From assembly GCF_905397435.1 (NCBI RefSeq), contig NZ_CAJPVI010000011.1, positions 1 through 64,000 of the forward strand: a stretch of 64,000 bases of DNA, written 5' to 3'. The notes under the pieces were generated by a model. That model was not told the DNA's origin, ran no database searches, and was given only the letters and a program-made list of their open reading frames with translations. Shown here one piece after another: positions 1-8,488 of this stretch (position 1 is the first letter of the stretch; each line of letters begins with the position of its first letter). This DNA comes from Cupriavidus numazuensis. GTDB taxonomy: Bacteria > Pseudomonadota > Gammaproteobacteria > Burkholderiales > Burkholderiaceae. The translations under genes were made by a program, and so were the position numbers.

Positions 1-37
1 CCATCCACTCCTTGAACTCCGCCGGATAGCGTTTCAT
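1..37 (-). CDS. Transposase N-terminal fragment (IS3/IS66-like OrfA), cut by the window edge
   Basis: Only twelve codons are visible, reading MKRYPAEFKEWM from an ATG at 37 toward the left edge. This opening (M-K/R-x-Y-x-x-E-F-K) is typical of the first residues of small IS transposase OrfA proteins with an N-terminal helix-turn-helix. A purine-rich stretch (GGAG) just before the ATG could be the ribosome-binding site. The element end should lie to the right, but no terminal repeat could be fixed with confidence. The call rests on a very short match; another protein starting the same way is possible. Confidence 0.4.
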   Translation of the reverse strand, partial: MKRYPAEFKEWM

Positions 38-368
38 CTCCAAACCGCTTCCGCCCCCCATTGTCCTTCATCGAAAGGCGGCGAGGCGACAACTATCCTG
101 ACATGGAGGGCTCGGACAAAAAGTAACTCGCCGGCTACGCCGGCGAAACAGCGGCGCCCGCCAAGAACCACAACCCCACAATTCGTCGAAGAACCAAATT
201 TAAGGCGGGCGAGGTTGGTTATCACCCTTGCCGGAGTGACATGGTGGTGACCGGGTGTTGTCCGAAATGATCTCATTCCGGACAAACTACCGAGGTAGCT
301 TTCCCAGTACATTTTGAGCACTCGGCTTCCCTCCGGACAGCCTGAGTATTTCCCTTGCATGAGTCGGC
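38..368. other. Non-coding stretch, probably IS flank
   Basis: No convincing gene on either strand. It contains a GC-rich hairpin near 132-148, an almost perfect dyad at 258-285, and a small palindrome CTACC-GA-GGTAG at 287-298. The minus-strand open frame here has no recognisable motif or ribosome-binding site and is treated as chance. Confidence 0.5.
258..285. repeat. Imperfect inverted repeat, 13-bp arms
   Basis: TTGTCCGAAATGA and TCATTCCGGACAA are inverted copies with one mismatch, separated by TC. It could be a regulator site or part of an IS end. It lies upstream of the orphan terminator at 369-400, so it may also mark a small transcription unit. Confidence 0.5.
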
Positions 369-400
369 GCCCGCTCCTCCCCAGGAGCGGGCATTTTTTT
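369..400 (+). terminator. Strong Rho-independent terminator facing right
   Basis: A perfect 10-bp stem (GCCCGCTCCT / AGGAGCGGGC) with a CCCC loop is followed by A and seven T on the plus strand. The only neighbouring genes run on the minus strand, so the transcript it ends is not obvious; on the minus strand the T-run would precede the hairpin. Confidence 0.75.
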
Positions 401-517
401 ATTCTTCAGGGAACAGGTGGGATGAGGGGGCGGATAGCGCCGGGGCGTTGTGCCTGGCCTGGCGCCATTGAGTCGCCGGCTTGGCCGGCGAGCGCGGTGT
501 GCGGGTGGCGCGCGTCT

Positions 518-1327
518 TTACGCAGCCTTGAGAAACCTCACCACTGCATCGGCGAACGCTTGCGGCAGCTCCCAGTTCGACAGGTGTGCTGCGTCGAGCG
601 ACAGGTACTCCGCACCCGGCACGGCCTGCGCGACTTCACGGCCTTGTGCGGGCGTGGTAGCGGCATCCTGCTCGCCGGCGATGACGAGCACGCTGGCGTC
701 GATCTGCGGCAGGATGGCGCGCAGGTCGGCATCGCGCACGGCGGCGCAGTTGGCCGTATAGCCCGCGGGATCGCAGCCGAGCAGCATGTCGCGCACCGGC
801 TCCATGGCCTGCGCGTGCGACGCGCGGTAGGACGGCGTGAACCAGCGCTCCAGCACGCCGGGAACAATGGCCGCCATGCCGTCGCGAAGCACGGTCGCGA
901 TGCGGTTGTCCCACACCGAGGCGGGGCCGATCAGCGCCGCGGTATTGGCCAGCACGAAGCGATCGAAGCGGTCGGCATGATGCCGCGCCAACCACATGCC
1001 GGTCATGCCGCCCATCGATAGCCCACAGAACTGTGCGCGTTCGACGCCGGCATCGTCCATCACCGCGATCACGTCCGAACCAAGCTCCGCCATGCCGAAC
1101 GCTTGCGGCGGCACCGACGAGCGGCCATGGCCGCGCGTGTCGTAGCGCAGCACGCGGAAATGCTTGAGCAGCGCCGGCATCTGCGGGTCCCACATCTGCA
1201 GCGTGGTGCCCAGCGAGTTGGACATGACCAGCACCGGCGCGCCGACGGCGCCTTCGATCGTGTAGTGGATGGAAACGCCGGCGTTGTTGGCCGTGCCGGT
1301 GCGGACAGGATGAGCGGATTGGGTCAT
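518..1327 (-). CDS. catD: 3-oxoadipate enol-lactonase
   Basis: Hydrolyses 3-oxoadipate enol-lactone to 3-oxoadipate, the step after muconolactone isomerase in the catechol branch of the beta-ketoadipate pathway; cytoplasmic. The 269-residue alpha/beta-hydrolase has the nucleophile elbow GLSMGG (Ser104), an RGHGRS segment near residue 65 typical of PcaD/CatD, and a C-terminal DAAHLSNWE carrying the catalytic His. Length fits the family. It is the last gene of a minus-strand run catB-catC-receptor-catD, 33 bp after the receptor gene, so it is presumably co-induced by CatR. The pcaD name is equivalent; catD is preferred from the cat context. Confidence 0.9.
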   Translation of the reverse strand: MTQSAHPVRTGTANNAGVSIHYTIEGAVGAPVLVMSNSLGTTLQMWDPQMPALLKHFRVLRYDTRGHGRSSVPPQAFGMAELGSDVIAVMDDAGVERAQFCGLSMGGMTGMWLARHHADRFDRFVLANTAALIGPASVWDNRIATVLRDGMAAIVPGVLERWFTPSYRASHAQAMEPVRDMLLGCDPAGYTANCAAVRDADLRAILPQIDASVLVIAGEQDAATTPAQGREVAQAVPGAEYLSLDAAHLSNWELPQAFADAVVRFLKAA

Positions 1328-1360
1328 GTCAGGCTGCCCGCCGCAGCGGGCAAGGTTGGA

Positions 1361-2356
1361 TCAGTCGGCGTGGATGCCGCGCTGGCGGATCAGCGCGCCC
1401 CACTTCTCGGTTTCCTTTGCCAGGTGGTCGCGCAGCACGGCCGGCGAGCTGCCGATGGGCTCGGCGCCAATCAGCGCAAGGCGCTTCTGCACGGCCGGCT
1501 TGCGCAGCGCTTCGAGCATCGCGCGGTTCAGCGTGTCGATCACGGGCTGCGGCGTCTTCGCCGGCACGAACGTCGCGAACCACGGCGACAGTTCATAGCC
1601 GGGCAGTCCGGCCTCGGCCACGGTCGGCACGTTGGGCAGTGCGCTGGAGCGCTTGGCGGTCGTCACGGCAATCGGCGTCAGCTTGCCCGAATCGATCTGC
1701 GGCTTGGCCGACGTGATGCTGTCGAACATGTAGTCGACCTGTCCGCCCAGCAGGTCGGTCATGGCCGGGCCGCTGCCCTTGTACGGGATGTGCAGCATGT
1801 CCACGCCGGCCATCGACGCGAACAGTTCCCCCGCCAGGTGGATCGACGTGCCATTGCCGGCCGACGCATAGGTGTACTTGCCCGGCGATGCTTTTGCGTG
1901 GGCGATCACGTCCTTGACGGTGGTCTCCTGACGGCGCGCCTTGTTGGCGACGAGCACGTTCGGCACGACGGCCAGCAGCGATACCGGCGCGAAATCCTTG
2001 ATCGGGTCATACGACAGCTTGCCGTAAAGCGCCGGATTCACGGCCATGCCATTGGCGACGATGATCAGCGTATAGCCGTCGGCCGGCGAACGCGCCACCA
2101 GTTCGGCGCCGATGTTGCCGCCCGCGCCGGGGCGGTTCTCGACCACGATCGACTGGCCCAGCGTGCGCGACATGTCTTCGCCCAGCGTGCGCGCGATGTT
2201 GTCCATCGCGCCGCCCGACGGGAACGGCACGATCCAGCGGATCGGGTGGTCAGGATAGGCCGCGTGCGCGGCCGGTGCGGCGAAAGAAAGGCCTGCGGCC
2301 AGCGCAAGCGCGCCTGTGCGGCTGACACCTGCCAGCCGCTGGAACAACGTCTTCAT
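1361..2356 (-). CDS. Bug-type periplasmic substrate-binding protein (TctC family) in the cat operon
   Basis: 331-residue extracytoplasmic receptor of the tripartite tricarboxylate transporter family. A signal peptide ends near AAPAAHA, followed by the family opening YPDHPIRWIVPFPSGGAMD and later a P-G-A-G-G-N segment and the conserved HIPYKGSGPA. Bug proteins bind carboxylates in the periplasm and hand them to TctAB-type membrane partners, which are absent here. Its place between catC and catD suggests an aromatic acid or muconate-like ligand, but the ligand cannot be read from sequence. Confidence 0.88.
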   Translation of the reverse strand: MKTLFQRLAGVSRTGALALAAGLSFAAPAAHAAYPDHPIRWIVPFPSGGAMDNIARTLGEDMSRTLGQSIVVENRPGAGGNIGAELVARSPADGYTLIIVANGMAVNPALYGKLSYDPIKDFAPVSLLAVVPNVLVANKARRQETTVKDVIAHAKASPGKYTYASAGNGTSIHLAGELFASMAGVDMLHIPYKGSGPAMTDLLGGQVDYMFDSITSAKPQIDSGKLTPIAVTTAKRSSALPNVPTVAEAGLPGYELSPWFATFVPAKTPQPVIDTLNRAMLEALRKPAVQKRLALIGAEPIGSSPAVLRDHLAKETEKWGALIRQRGIHAD

Positions 2357-2411
2357 AGTCTCCTCTCTGCTTTCCCGCGCGCTGCGGGCTGTTTTTGTCG
2401 CGTGCCGCGCT

Positions 2412-2690
2412 TCAGCGGATCGACGACGGATGCTTTGCCAGCGGGGTCACGTGGATCTTCATGTACGGGAACAACGGCAGTCCCGACAGCAGCGTGTGCA
2501 GCTCGTCGTGCGAACCCACGTCGAAGATGCTGTAGTTGGCGTACTCGCCCACCACGCGGTAAAGCTGCTGCCACTTGCCTTCGTGCTGAAGCTGCTGGGC
2601 ATACGCCTTCTCGCGTGCCTTGATGTCATCGGCTTGCGCAGCGGGCATATCGTGCGGCAGGTTCACATCCATCCGGACCAGGTAAAGCAT
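2412..2690 (-). CDS. catC: Muconolactone delta-isomerase
   Basis: Converts (+)-muconolactone to 3-oxoadipate enol-lactone in the catechol ortho-cleavage pathway. The 92-residue product starts MLYLVRMDVNLP and matches the compact CatC family over its whole length, including the KAREKAYAQ helix and the C-terminal FPYMKIHVTPLAKHPSSIR. CatC forms a homodecamer in characterised members. It lies 31 bp downstream of catB on the same strand, as in most beta-proteobacterial cat operons. Confidence 0.95.
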   Translation of the reverse strand: MLYLVRMDVNLPHDMPAAQADDIKAREKAYAQQLQHEGKWQQLYRVVGEYANYSIFDVGSHDELHTLLSGLPLFPYMKIHVTPLAKHPSSIR

Positions 2691-2721
2691 GGTGTTCCTC
2701 TTGGCTAATCAGATCAGTTCT

Positions 2722-3846
2722 TTAAGCGCGGTCGCGACGGTAGTGCGCGAGCTTGTCTTCGTCGAGCGCGAGGCCCAGCCCCGGGCCTTCGGGCAGGTGC
2801 AGGCTGAAATCGCGATATTCGGGCCGCTGCACGACTACATCGTCCTTGAGCAGCAGCGGACCGAACAACTCCGTGCCCCACGCAAGCTGCGGCAGTGTGC
2901 AAAAGCCGTGCGCGGCAGCGATGGTCCCTACGCTGCCTTCCAGCATCGTGCCGCCGTACAGCGCGATACCAGCAGCATCGCCAACCGCTGCCGTGCGCAG
3001 CATGCCGAAGATGCCGCCCGATTTCGCGATCTTCAGCGCGAACACATCGGCACCGCCGATGCGCGCGAGTTCCATGGCATCTTCGGGGCCGCATACCGCT
3101 TCATCCGCCATGATCGGCACGACGAAGCGCGCCGCCAGACGGGCCAGCGCCGTACGTTGCTCGCGCGGCGTGGGTTGCTCGATCAGGTCGATGCCAGCGG
3201 CTTCGAGCATGGCGATGCCACCCGCGGCATCGGCCTCGTTCCACGCCTGATTGATATCGACCGTCACGCGTGCGCGGTCACCCAGTGCGCGCTTGATCGC
3301 CGATACATGGGCCACGTCATCGCGCACACTGCGCCGGCCGATCTTGAGCTTGAATGTGTTGTGACGACGCTCCGCCAGCAGGCGCTCGGCTTCGTCAATG
3401 TCCTTCGCGGTATCGCCGCTGGCCAGCGTCCACAGTACCGGCAGCGTGTTGCGCACGGCGCCGCCGAGCAGCGTCGCGAGCGGCACGCCGAGGCGCTTGC
3501 CCTGCGCATCGAGCAGCGCGGTTTCTAGCGCCGACTTGGCGAAGCGATTGCCGCGCGCGATCTTGTTCAGTCGCGCCATGGCGGCGTGGACATTGGTAGC
3601 GTCTTCACCAGCCAGTGCAGGCGCGAGGTAGGTGTCGATCGTCAGCTTGATGCCTTCGGGGCTTTCATCGCCATATGACAGGCCGCCGATGGTGGTGGCC
3701 TCGCCAATGCCCTCGATGCCGTCGCTGCAGCGCAGCCGCACGATCACCAGCGTCTGCTGCTGCATGGTGGCCATGGCCAGTTGATGGGCCCGGATGGTGG
3801 GCAGGTCGACCAGAATGGCTTCGACTGAAGTAATCGTGGCTGTCAT
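2722..3846 (-). CDS. catB: Muconate cycloisomerase
   Basis: Cycloisomerises cis,cis-muconate to (+)-muconolactone; a Mn-dependent enolase-superfamily enzyme of the cytoplasm. Catalytic Lys166/Lys168 (FKLKIG), metal ligands Asp197 (VDIN), Glu223 (IEQP) and Asp248 (MADEA), and Lys272 (LKIAKSGG) sit almost exactly where they do in characterised CatB. The start at 3846 (MTATITSVE) is chosen over an upstream in-frame ATG because it has AAAGG just before it and gives the family N-terminus; length is 374. It is the first gene of the cat operon, divergent from catR, and should be activated by CatR with muconate as inducer. Confidence 0.95.
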   Translation of the reverse strand: MTATITSVEAILVDLPTIRAHQLAMATMQQQTLVIVRLRCSDGIEGIGEATTIGGLSYGDESPEGIKLTIDTYLAPALAGEDATNVHAAMARLNKIARGNRFAKSALETALLDAQGKRLGVPLATLLGGAVRNTLPVLWTLASGDTAKDIDEAERLLAERRHNTFKLKIGRRSVRDDVAHVSAIKRALGDRARVTVDINQAWNEADAAGGIAMLEAAGIDLIEQPTPREQRTALARLAARFVVPIMADEAVCGPEDAMELARIGGADVFALKIAKSGGIFGMLRTAAVGDAAGIALYGGTMLEGSVGTIAAAHGFCTLPQLAWGTELFGPLLLKDDVVVQRPEYRDFSLHLPEGPGLGLALDEDKLAHYRRDRA

Positions 3847-3878
3847 ACCTTTGTGCTGCGGAGAAGGATTGTTGGCGA

Positions 3879-3908
3879 AGTATGAATCTTGACGCGAGCC
3901 GCGTCCAA
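3879..3908 (-). promoter_or_regulatory. catB promoter (-35/-10)
   Basis: Reading the minus strand, TTGGAC (3908-3903) and CATACT (3884-3879) are spaced by 18 bp. The predicted start near 3872 places the CatR box centre at about -64, the usual position of a LysR-type recognition site. Both hexamers deviate from consensus, as expected for an activator-dependent promoter. Confidence 0.5.
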
Positions 3909-3928
3909 GACCGATCATGTCTCAATCA

Positions 3929-3943
3929 ATACCCTACAGGTAT
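3929..3943. promoter_or_regulatory. CatR/BenM-type operator ATAC-N7-GTAT
   Basis: ATACC-CTACA-GGTAT is a perfect dyad matching the ATAC-N7-GTAT recognition sequence known for the CatM/BenM/CatR subgroup. It ends four bases before the catR start codon, so it can serve both activation of catB and autorepression of catR. Confidence 0.8.
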
Positions 3944-3947
3944 GCCA

Positions 3948-4829
3948 ATGGAACTCCGACACCTGCGCTATTTCCAGGTTGTGGCCCAGGAACTCAATGT
4001 CACGCGTGCCGCCGAGCGGCTGCATATGGCGCAACCGCCGCTTTCACGCCAGATCCGGCAGTTGGAGGATGAAGTCGGCGTGGCCTTGTTCGACCGCGTG
4101 GGACGCGGGTTGCGGCTGACCGAAGCGGGCCGTTTCCTGCTGGAACAGACGACGCAGCTCACGCAGCGGCTAGAGGAAACCATCGAAAGCACGCGCCGCA
4201 TCGGCCGGCAGGACAAGCGCTGGTTCGGCATCGGCTTCGTGCCGTCGGTGCTGTATGGGGTGCTGCCGGAGCTGATCCGCGAACTGCGCGGCTCGGAGCA
4301 GCAGGTAGAGGTCGGGCTGGCCGAGATGATTACTGTCGAGCAGGTCGAGGCACTGAAATCCGGTCGTATCGACCTGGGTTTTGGCCGCATTGCGATCAAC
4401 GACCCCGCCATCCGCCAGGAGGTGGTGATGGCCGAACCGCTGGTGGCCGCGCTGCCGGCCAGCCAGCCGGTGCCAGCGCTTGCCGCGCTGACACCGCAGG
4501 GGCTGGCCACGCGCCCGTTCATTCTGTACCCGGCGCGTCCTCGGCCGAGCTATGCCGACCACCTGCTGTCGCTGTTCCGCGCGCAGGGTCTGCAGCTGCG
4601 TGTGGCGCAGGAAGCCAACGAACTGCAGACCGCGCTGGGGCTGGTGGCGGCTGGCGTGGGAATCACGCTGGTGCCGGCGTCGATACAACGCCTGCATCGC
4701 GATGATGTCCGCTACTGCCCGATCGATGCGCCGGGGTTCGTGTCCCCGGTCATCATGAGCTATCGGGTTGGTGACAGCTCTCAGTTCCTGGCCCAGGCGG
4801 TAGCCTGGGTCATGCGTCAAGGGCAGTAG
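3948..4829 (+). CDS. catR: LysR-type activator of the catechol genes
   Basis: 293-residue LysR-type regulator. Residues 1-60 form the winged helix-turn-helix (MELRHLRYFQVVAQELNVTR, then AQPPLSRQIRQLEDE), the CatR/BenM subfamily signature; the rest is the periplasmic-binding-like effector domain, which binds cis,cis-muconate in the family. The ATG at 3948 is preferred over earlier in-frame ATGs because the product then starts MELRHLRYF and an ACAGG lies seven bases upstream. It diverges from catB with the CatR box in between. Confidence 0.93.
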   Translation: MELRHLRYFQVVAQELNVTRAAERLHMAQPPLSRQIRQLEDEVGVALFDRVGRGLRLTEAGRFLLEQTTQLTQRLEETIESTRRIGRQDKRWFGIGFVPSVLYGVLPELIRELRGSEQQVEVGLAEMITVEQVEALKSGRIDLGFGRIAINDPAIRQEVVMAEPLVAALPASQPVPALAALTPQGLATRPFILYPARPRPSYADHLLSLFRAQGLQLRVAQEANELQTALGLVAAGVGITLVPASIQRLHRDDVRYCPIDAPGFVSPVIMSYRVGDSSQFLAQAVAWVMRQGQ

Positions 4830-4855
4830 GGATTGACTGGACCAGAATCAGGGAG

Positions 4856-6526
4856 TCAGGCCTGTGAGCGGCGCTGGCGCACGAGGCGGTTCGCCACGCT
4901 GATCACCGCCTGCACTGACGCTTCGACGATGTTGTGGCTCATGCCGACACCGAAGCTGGCGCCGGGCACGCCTTCCAGCGCGGCTTCGACGATGGCCATT
5001 GCCTGCGCATCGGCACCGGCGCCGGTGGCGCGCTCTTCGTAGGCGTCAATGCGCATGCGCAGGTCGAGCGCATGAACTGCGGCTGCGATGGGGCCATTGC
5101 CCTTGCCGTGCAGTGTCTTGCGCACGCCGTCGACCGTCACGTCGAGCGCAATGCCCTCCCCGCTCTCGTCGAGCTTGTAGGCGTGGTAGACGATGCCCTG
5201 GCCCGATGCATCGGCCGAGAGATACGTCTCCCCGAACAGCTTCCAGAGTTCCGGCCCGCTGATCTCGGTTTCGCTCGCGTCGGTAGCCCTTTGCACGACC
5301 GCGCTGAACTCCACCTGCATGCGGCGCGGCATCACCACGCCGTGCTCGCGTTCGAGCATGAATGCAATGCCGCCCTTGCCCGACTGGCTGTTCACGCGGA
5401 TCACGCTGTCATACGTGCGGCCGAGGTCGGCCGGGTCGATGGGCAAGTAAGGCACTTCCCACACACCGTTCGGATCCTGCGCGGCGAAGCCCTTCTTGAT
5501 CGCATCCTGGTGCGAGCCCGAGAACGCCGTGAAGACGAGGTCGCCCGCATACGGGTGGCGCGGATGCACGGGGATCGACGTCGCTTCTTCGGCAATCCGG
5601 GCCACGGCGTTGATGTCGGAGAAATCGAGGCCCGGATGCACGCCCTGCGTGTACATATTCATGGCGAGCGTGACGATGTCCACGTTGCCGCAGCGCTCGC
5701 CATTGCCAAACAAACAGCCTTCGACGCGGTCGGCGCCAGCCATCATGGCAAGCTCTGCGGCGGCCACGCCAGTGCCGCGGTCGTTATGCGGGTGCACGGA
5801 CAGCACAATATGCTCGCGCGGCACGAGACGGCGGTGCATCCACTCGATCTGGTCGGCGAAGATGTTGGGCGTCGCGTTTTCGACGGTCGTCGGCAGGTTG
5901 ATGATCACGCGGCGGTCCGCACTCGCTCCCCAGGCCTCGATGGCCGTATGGCAAGCCTCCAGCGACACCTCGAGCTCGGCCGCGCTGAACGTCTCAGGGG
6001 AATACTGCAACGTCCACTTGGTTTCAGGGTGCTGGTCGGTCAGCGTCTTCAGGTAGTCGATGTGATGGTGCACGAGCGACATCACTTCGGGCACGCTCAT
6101 GTCGAACACGATGCGGCGCCAGGCCGGCGCCACCGCGTTGTAGACGTGGACGATGGCCTTGCTCGCGCCCTTCAACGCTTCAACGGTGCGGTCGATCAGT
6201 TCCTCGCGCGACTGCGTGATGACCATGATGGTCACGTCGTCGGGAATGAGGTTTTCATCGATCAGCTTGCGGATGAAGTCGAAATCGGTCTGCGACGCCG
6301 ACGGGAAGCCGACTTCGATTTCCTTGAAGCCGATACGCACGAGTTCCTGGAACAGACGCATCTTGCGCTCGCCGTTCATCGGCTCGAACAACGCCTGGTT
6401 GCCGTCACGCAGGTCAGTCGAAAGCCACACGGGCGCAGTGGTAATCGCGCGGTTTGGCCAGGTGCGATCGGTGAGGCCGACGGGCGGGAACGGTTGGTAC
6501 TTGGCGGAGGGCTGGGCAATCATCAT
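4856..6526 (-). CDS. leuA: 2-isopropylmalate synthase, long form
   Basis: Condenses acetyl-CoA with 2-oxoisovalerate, the first committed step of leucine synthesis. The 556-residue product has a DRE-TIM HMGL-like barrel (STDLRDGNQAL near residue 40, metal-binding HPHNDRGTG, a GNGERCGNVD segment) and a C-terminal allosteric leucine-binding domain with G-V-G-M-S-H-N near the end. This is the longer LeuA type common in beta-proteobacteria. Two adjacent ATGs (6526 and 6523) precede I-A-Q-P; the open frame runs further up but lacks the family sequence. No other leu gene is adjacent. A Leu-rich leader ORF upstream suggests regulation by leucyl-tRNA supply. Confidence 0.93.
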   Translation of the reverse strand: MMIAQPSAKYQPFPPVGLTDRTWPNRAITTAPVWLSTDLRDGNQALFEPMNGERKMRLFQELVRIGFKEIEVGFPSASQTDFDFIRKLIDENLIPDDVTIMVITQSREELIDRTVEALKGASKAIVHVYNAVAPAWRRIVFDMSVPEVMSLVHHHIDYLKTLTDQHPETKWTLQYSPETFSAAELEVSLEACHTAIEAWGASADRRVIINLPTTVENATPNIFADQIEWMHRRLVPREHIVLSVHPHNDRGTGVAAAELAMMAGADRVEGCLFGNGERCGNVDIVTLAMNMYTQGVHPGLDFSDINAVARIAEEATSIPVHPRHPYAGDLVFTAFSGSHQDAIKKGFAAQDPNGVWEVPYLPIDPADLGRTYDSVIRVNSQSGKGGIAFMLEREHGVVMPRRMQVEFSAVVQRATDASETEISGPELWKLFGETYLSADASGQGIVYHAYKLDESGEGIALDVTVDGVRKTLHGKGNGPIAAAVHALDLRMRIDAYEERATGAGADAQAMAIVEAALEGVPGASFGVGMSHNIVEASVQAVISVANRLVRQRRSQA

Positions 6527-6703
6527 GGTCCACGAATCCGGGTGCCGGACGGACCGCTCAGGGGCCGTGCCGGTAGTCAATCAGGCAAATGCAATGTGAC
6601 TTCCCCTGCAGCCCCTCGCAATTGCGAAGGCTGGTTCGTGGGCCGGGATCAGGGGGAAATCAGGAGGCGCGCTGCGAATCGTTCGATTCAGGCGCCGGAG
6701 AGC
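6527..6703 (-). promoter_or_regulatory. Structured leuA leader RNA
   Basis: Between the Leu-rich leader ORF and leuA the minus-strand transcript can form several alternative helices: GGCGC/GCGCC enclosing GAATCG/CGATTC, a hairpin with TCGC-AATT-GCGA core, TTCCCC pairing with GGGGAA across it, and GGTCC/GGACC directly before the ATG. No clear U-tract follows any stem, so translational or Rho-linked control is as likely as classical termination. The roles of the individual helices are inferred. Confidence 0.45.
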
Positions 6704-6778
6704 TTAGGCAAGCAGATCCCGGCCGAGCACTAGGGCTAGGCGGCGCAGGGATAGGGAGGTGAGGCGCTTGCAAGACAT
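6704..6778 (-). CDS. leuL: Candidate leucine leader peptide
   Basis: A 24-codon ORF from ATG at 6778 to TAA at 6704 encodes a peptide with eight leucines, ending LALVLGRDLLA. Three Leu codons are CTA, a codon that should be rare in a GC-rich genome, which is the usual design of an amino-acid-sensing leader. It begins about one base after the expected transcription start of the promoter at 6786-6815, so translation would be nearly leaderless, as known for rhizobial trpL. It precedes leuA on the same strand. Function is inferred from composition, position and downstream structures. Confidence 0.6.
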   Translation of the reverse strand: MSCKRLTSLSLRRLALVLGRDLLA

Positions 6779-6785
6779 GCGGACG

Positions 6786-6815
6786 ATTCTAGCAGAGGCT
6801 TTGCGAAAACGTGAA
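6786..6815 (-). promoter_or_regulatory. leu leader/leuA promoter
   Basis: On the minus strand TTCACG (6815-6810) and TAGAAT (6791-6786) are 18 bp apart, a good sigma-70 type match. The start predicted near 6779 lies just before the leader ORF. Confidence 0.6.
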
Positions 6816-6817
6816 CG

Positions 6818-6851
6818 AAAATTTGCAGTGCCGCGAATCTGCCGGCACTGC
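6818..6851 (-). terminator. Rho-independent terminator of the chemoreceptor gene
   Basis: A perfect 9-bp stem (GCAGTGCCG / CGGCACTGC) with a 9-nt loop is followed on the minus strand by AAATTTT. It starts 21 bp after the chemoreceptor stop codon and separates it from the leu promoter. Confidence 0.7.
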
Positions 6852-6872
6852 GTCAACCCCCGTCAGCGCCGG

Positions 6873-8447
6873 TCAACGCCAGCCGATAGCCCCCGCCGTC
6901 TCGACACGGAACGTGCCCGCATCCGCGACCAGCCGCGACGCCTGTTCCTGCAGGCTCTGGGCTGCCGCGGCAGCCTGCTCGACCAAGGCCGCATTCTGCT
7001 GCGTGGCCTGGTCCATCTGCGCGACTGCCTGGTTGACCTGCTCGATGCCGGTGGACTGCTCGTCGCTGGCCTCGGCGATTTCCTCGATCAGCGTGGTCAC
7101 CTGACGTACCGCCGTGACGATGCTGTCCATCGCCTCGCCAGCCTGCGCCACGCGCCCGGTACCGGCTTCCACCTGCTGCAGCGACGACGAGATCAGTTCG
7201 CGGATCTCCTTGGCCGCACCGGACGAGCGCTGCGCAAGCGTGCGCACCTCCCCCGCCACGACCGCAAATCCGCGTCCCTGTTCGCCGGCACGCGCCGCTT
7301 CCACAGCGGCGTTCAGCGCAAGGATATTGGTCTGGAACGCGATGCCTTCCACTGCGCCGATGATGTCGGCCATGCGCGTCGCCGCGGTCGAGATGCCCTG
7401 CATGACCTCCACCACGCCGCGCACCGTCGCCGCGCCGTTGTCGGCCACGCCCATCGCGTCCTGCGCCTGCTTGCGCGCGGCGCGTGCATTGCCCGCGTTC
7501 TGCGTGACGGTCGACGTCAGTTCCTCCATCGAGGCCGCGGTCTCCTGCAGCGAAGCGGCCTGCTGCTCGGTGCGCTGGGACAGGTCGGTATTGCCCTGTG
7601 CGATTTCGTGCGCGGCGCTGTCGACAGAGCCCGACGCGACCTGGATGTTCACGACCAGCGTGCGCAGTTGCGCGAACGCGCGTTCCAGCGCCTGCATCAT
7701 CTCGCCGATCTCGTCGTTGCTGGTCGCCGTGACGGGATAGGACAAATCGCCCTGCGCGAGTGCCTGGGCCGCCTTCACGGCATCAGCCACCGGCCGCGTG
7801 ACCGAGCGCGTGATGCGCACCGCCGACACCACGGCTGCAAGCACCGCGATCGCCAGCACGCTGAGCAGCCACACCTTCGCCGAACGGTAGGCCTCGTTCG
7901 CCTCCGCGGATTCCTTCGCGCTGACGGTCTTGCCCACTTCCATCAGTGCATCCAGCGGTGCGAAGTAGCTCGCTTGCGCGGCGGACAGTTCGCCGTTGAG
8001 TTCCGCGCGCGCCTTCTCCGCATCGCCGGCACGCACGCCGTCGATCACGATCGCCACGCGCGACCAGTAGCGCGTATCGGCCGCCGCCAGGTCCTTGTAG
8101 AGCGCCTTGCCCTTGTCGGTGTAGAAGATGTTCGCCATGCCGCGAATCTTCTCTTCGTTGACGGCTCGCAGCTCTGCGATCCTGGCCGCGCCCTTTTCCA
8201 CCTTGGTCGCGTCCGGCGCCAGCGCCAGGTCGCGAAGGATGATGGCCGTATGGGCCGCGCGATCCTTCAGTCCATGGAACTCGAGAATCTTGTTGTTCAG
8301 GTCCGATACGATGAGTTGCGTATTGGCGTCCATGGTGGCCATTTTCTGCAAGGCCACCACAGCAATCACCAGCAACATGATCACACTGAGCGAAAACGCC
8401 GCCGCCAGCCGCGTGCCAATGCGCACGCGCTTGAACGAATTCAACAT
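6873..8447 (-). CDS. Methyl-accepting chemotaxis protein
   Basis: 524-residue transmembrane chemoreceptor. The N-terminus has a membrane segment (about residues 12-34), a periplasmic four-helix-bundle sensor domain of about 150 residues, a second membrane segment ([15 protein letters not shown]), a HAMP domain, and the long cytoplasmic coiled coil with the invariant tip [20 protein letters not shown]. It should signal through CheW/CheA. The C-terminus lacks a CheR-tethering NWETF-type pentapeptide. Ligand unknown; no other chemotaxis gene is in the window. A FliA-like promoter candidate lies upstream. Confidence 0.93.
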   Translation of the reverse strand: MLNSFKRVRIGTRLAAAFSLSVIMLLVIAVVALQKMATMDANTQLIVSDLNNKILEFHGLKDRAAHTAIILRDLALAPDATKVEKGAARIAELRAVNEEKIRGMANIFYTDKGKALYKDLAAADTRYWSRVAIVIDGVRAGDAEKARAELNGELSAAQASYFAPLDALMEVGKTVSAKESAEANEAYRSAKVWLLSVLAIAVLAAVVSAVRITRSVTRPVADAVKAAQALAQGDLSYPVTATSNDEIGEMMQALERAFAQLRTLVVNIQVASGSVDSAAHEIAQGNTDLSQRTEQQAASLQETAASMEELTSTVTQNAGNARAARKQAQDAMGVADNGAATVRGVVEVMQGISTAATRMADIIGAVEGIAFQTNILALNAAVEAARAGEQGRGFAVVAGEVRTLAQRSSGAAKEIRELISSSLQQVEAGTGRVAQAGEAMDSIVTAVRQVTTLIEEIAEASDEQSTGIEQVNQAVAQMDQATQQNAALVEQAAAAAQSLQEQASRLVADAGTFRVETAGAIGWR

Positions 8448-8488
8448 ACTGAAAATCCCTCCACATCAACCGTATCTGCATCTGTCGC

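Noticed and set aside
34..360. 108-codon minus-strand frame near the left edge
   Set aside because: No family resemblance and no ribosome-binding site; it overlaps the transposase start region and palindromes.
474..490. GC hairpin CGCCGGC-TTG-GCCGGCG as catD terminator
   Set aside because: No T-run on the minus strand; such short GC palindromes are common in this genome type.
4934..6733. Long plus-strand open frame opposite leuA
   Set aside because: High GC at third positions keeps the antisense frame open; composition is His/Arg/Ala-rich with no motif, while the minus strand is a full leuA.
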